Positions 62,412 to 64,000 of a DNA stretch of 64,000 nt are shown one piece after another (the first letter of the stretch is position 1; each line of letters opens with the position of its first letter). This DNA is from Rubrivivax sp. GTDB taxonomy: Bacteria; Pseudomonadota; Gammaproteobacteria; Burkholderiales; Burkholderiaceae_C. The stretch spans positions 98,917 through 162,916 of the forward strand of contig JAHCKS010000002.1 in the NCBI GenBank assembly GCA_026125665.1, read 5' to 3'. The notes under the pieces are model-generated. The model was given only the letters and a program-made list of their open reading frames with translations, made no database searches and was not told the origin of the DNA. The translations under genes and the position numbers were made by a program.

Positions 62412-64000
62412 ATGGACAAGAAACAAGCCTTCTCGCTCTGGTACCTGCTCGCCGCGTTCGTGGTGCTGATCCTGATCCAGGACCTGAGCGCCAACCGGCA
62501 CACGCAGACGCTGAGCTACAGCGAGTTCAAGCAGGCGCTCGCGGCGGGCAATGTCGGCGACGTGGTCATCGCCGACGGCATCGCAACCGGCAAGCTCAAA
62601 GCCGACGGGCTCGACCAGATCCTGCCCAGGGAGAAGGTCGAAGCTCTCCAGCGCATCGGCGGCGAGCACGCCTTCGCGACCGTCCTGCTCGATGACCCGG
62701 GTCTCGTGGCCCAGCTCGACGCCGCCAAGGTGCGATACGGCACCGTCCGGCAGAGCAAGTGGCTGGGCGCGCTGGTGTCGTGGGTGGCGCCGGCGCTGGT
62801 CTTCTTCGGCATCTGGTGGCTGCTGATGAAGCGCATCGGCGGTGGCATGGGCCACGGCGGGCTGATGGAGATCGGCAAGAGCAAGGCCAAGGTCTACATG
62901 CAGACCGACACCGGCGTCAGCTTCAAGGACGTCGCCGGCATCGACGAGGCGCGCGAGGAGCTGATGGAGGTGGTCGAGTTCCTGAAGAACCCCGAGCGCT
63001 ACCGGCGCCTGGGCGGCAAGATCCCCAAAGGGGTGCTGATCGTCGGCGCGCCGGGCACCGGCAAGACGCTGCTGGCCAAGGCGGTAGCCGGCGAGGCGGG
63101 CGTGCCCTTCCTGTCGCTCAGCGGCTCCGAGTTCGTCGAGATGTTCGTCGGCGTGGGCGCGGCGCGCGTGCGCGACCTGTTCGAGCAGGCGGCGGCCAAG
63201 GCACCGTGCATCGTCTTCATCGACGAGCTCGACGCGCTGGGCAAGGCGCGTGGCGTGGGCATGACCGGTGGCCACGAGGAGCACGAGCAGACGCTGAACC
63301 AGTTGCTGGTCGAGATGGACGGCTTCGACACCAATCGCGGCGTCATCATCATGGCGGCGACCAACCGGCCCGAGATCCTCGATCCGGCCCTGCTGCGGCC
63401 GGGCCGCTTCGACCGTCACGTGGCCATCGACCGGCCCGACCTGAACGGCCGCCGGCAGATCCTCGAAGTGCACGTCAAGCACGTCAAGCTCGCGGGCGAT
63501 GTCGAACTCGCCGCGCTGGCCGCGCGCACGCCCGGCTTTGCCGGTGCCGACCTCGCCAACCTCGTCAACGAGGCCACGCTGCGCGCCGCCAAGCGCGACA
63601 AGCCCGCGGTCGAGATGGCCGACTTCGACGAGGCGCTCGACCGCATCGTCGCCGGCCTGGAGAAGAAGAACCGGGTCATGAACCCGACCGAGCGCAAGTT
63701 CGTGGCCTTCCACGAGGCCGGGCACGCCGTGGTGGCGGAGATGCGCAAGAACACCGATCGCGTCTCCAAGGTGTCGATCATCCCGCGCGGCATTGCCGCG
63801 CTCGGCTACACGCAGCAGTCGCCCACCGAGGACCGCTACCTGATGCGCAGGAGCGAGCTGCTCGACCGCATCGACGTGCTGCTCGGCGGCCGGGTGGCCG
63901 AGATGCTGGTGTTCGGCGACGTGTCCACGGGCGCCGAGAACGACCTGCAGCGCGCCACCGACATGGCGCGCCACATGGTCACCCACTACGGGATGAGCGA
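62412..64000 (+). CDS. ftsH: ATP-dependent zinc metalloprotease FtsH (3' end outside window)
   Basis: The first ~529 residues of FtsH are visible and the frame is still open at the window end. A first transmembrane helix ([17 protein letters not shown]), a periplasmic loop and a second helix ([19 protein letters not shown]) precede the AAA domain: Walker A GAPGTGKT, Walker [11 protein letters not shown] and the SRH. The protease zinc motif HEAGH lies at about residue 435. FtsH degrades misfolded membrane proteins. It shares the cluster with HflK/HflC-like genes that would regulate it. Confidence 0.93.
   Translation, partial: MDKKQAFSLWYLLAAFVVLILIQDLSANRHTQTLSYSEFKQALAAGNVGDVVIADGIATGKLKADGLDQILPREKVEALQRIGGEHAFATVLLDDPGLVAQLDAAKVRYGTVRQSKWLGALVSWVAPALVFFGIWWLLMKRIGGGMGHGGLMEIGKSKAKVYMQTDTGVSFKDVAGIDEAREELMEVVEFLKNPERYRRLGGKIPKGVLIVGAPGTGKTLLAKAVAGEAGVPFLSLSGSEFVEMFVGVGAARVRDLFEQAAAKAPCIVFIDELDALGKARGVGMTGGHEEHEQTLNQLLVEMDGFDTNRGVIIMAATNRPEILDPALLRPGRFDRHVAIDRPDLNGRRQILEVHVKHVKLAGDVELAALAARTPGFAGADLANLVNEATLRAAKRDKPAVEMADFDEALDRIVAGLEKKNRVMNPTERKFVAFHEAGHAVVAEMRKNTDRVSKVSIIPRGIAALGYTQQSPTEDRYLMRRSELLDRIDVLLGGRVAEMLVFGDVSTGAENDLQRATDMARHMVTHYGMS

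Noticed and set aside
60315-63986. Very long open frame on the minus strand (over 1200 codons)
   Set aside because: It lies opposite AckA-PduL, thiolase and FtsH, which carry clear motifs. In GC-rich DNA the antisense frame often lacks stops; its translation is low-complexity His/Arg/Gln-rich sequence with no domain.

Overview
The window is uniformly GC-rich. It encodes Gram-negative outer-membrane porins of the short Burkholderiales type, periplasmic copper proteins, and gene neighbourhoods typical of beta-proteobacteria. I read it as a Burkholderiales chromosome or megaplasmid carrying a mobile or genomic-island segment; no genus can be named from this sequence alone. No rRNA, tRNA, insertion sequence or CRISPR array was recognised.

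Region 1 (1-21.0 kb) is an accessory defence and mobile-element region. After the 3' end of an SF2 helicase gene comes a minus-strand cassette. It reads, in transcription order, TerB-domain membrane protein, P-loop ATPase, Lhr-like DEAD helicase, and a large Fe-S nuclease / RNase H-like / SF1 helicase fusion. The first three genes match the architecture of the Shango anti-phage system; the fourth is an apparent addition. Next is a CBASS-like locus: a CD-NTase with an AGS-C sensor domain and a two-TM SAVED effector. A divergent three-gene operon (sigma-factor-like protein, small protein, ImmA/IrrE metalloprotease) sits beside it and probably controls it. From 15.7 to 21.0 kb lie plasmid/ICE-type genes: an HTH protein, several unknowns, an ArdB/KlcA antirestriction protein, an orphan C5 DNA methyltransferase with an extra N-terminal domain, and a ribbon-helix-helix protein beside a palindromic operator.

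Region 2 (21.2-48.6 kb) is a large copper-handling region. It has two CusF-like proteins, two cupredoxins, a multicopper oxidase CopA, the outer-membrane protein CopB, a Cu P-type ATPase with two N-terminal heavy-metal-binding modules, Met/His-rich small proteins, and three OmpR-type response regulator/histidine kinase pairs. There is also a MerR-family regulator with mer-like dyads. Two exact TGAC-N6-GTCA boxes (CusR/CopR-like) and two FNR/ANR-type boxes (TTGAY-N4-RTCAA) suggest that copper and low oxygen both control the locus. Two porins, a DUF4148 protein, a lipoprotein and a Sel1-like protein lie inside this block. Membrane and electron-transfer genes (ICMT-like, cytochrome c, beta-propeller, YHS) close it.

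Region 3 (48.7-64.0 kb) is a tightly packed, mostly overlapping plus-strand train: NhaA, DUF3141 hydrolase, FabI-like reductase, CBS-BON protein, HflK-like and HflC-like proteins, beta-phosphoglucomutase/GH65 fusion, universal stress protein, acetate kinase-PduL fusion, thiolase and FtsH (cut by the window end). The content resembles low-oxygen-activated (lxa-type) stress loci of Burkholderia: substrate-level ATP from acetyl-CoA, disaccharide phosphorolysis, membrane quality control and ion homeostasis.
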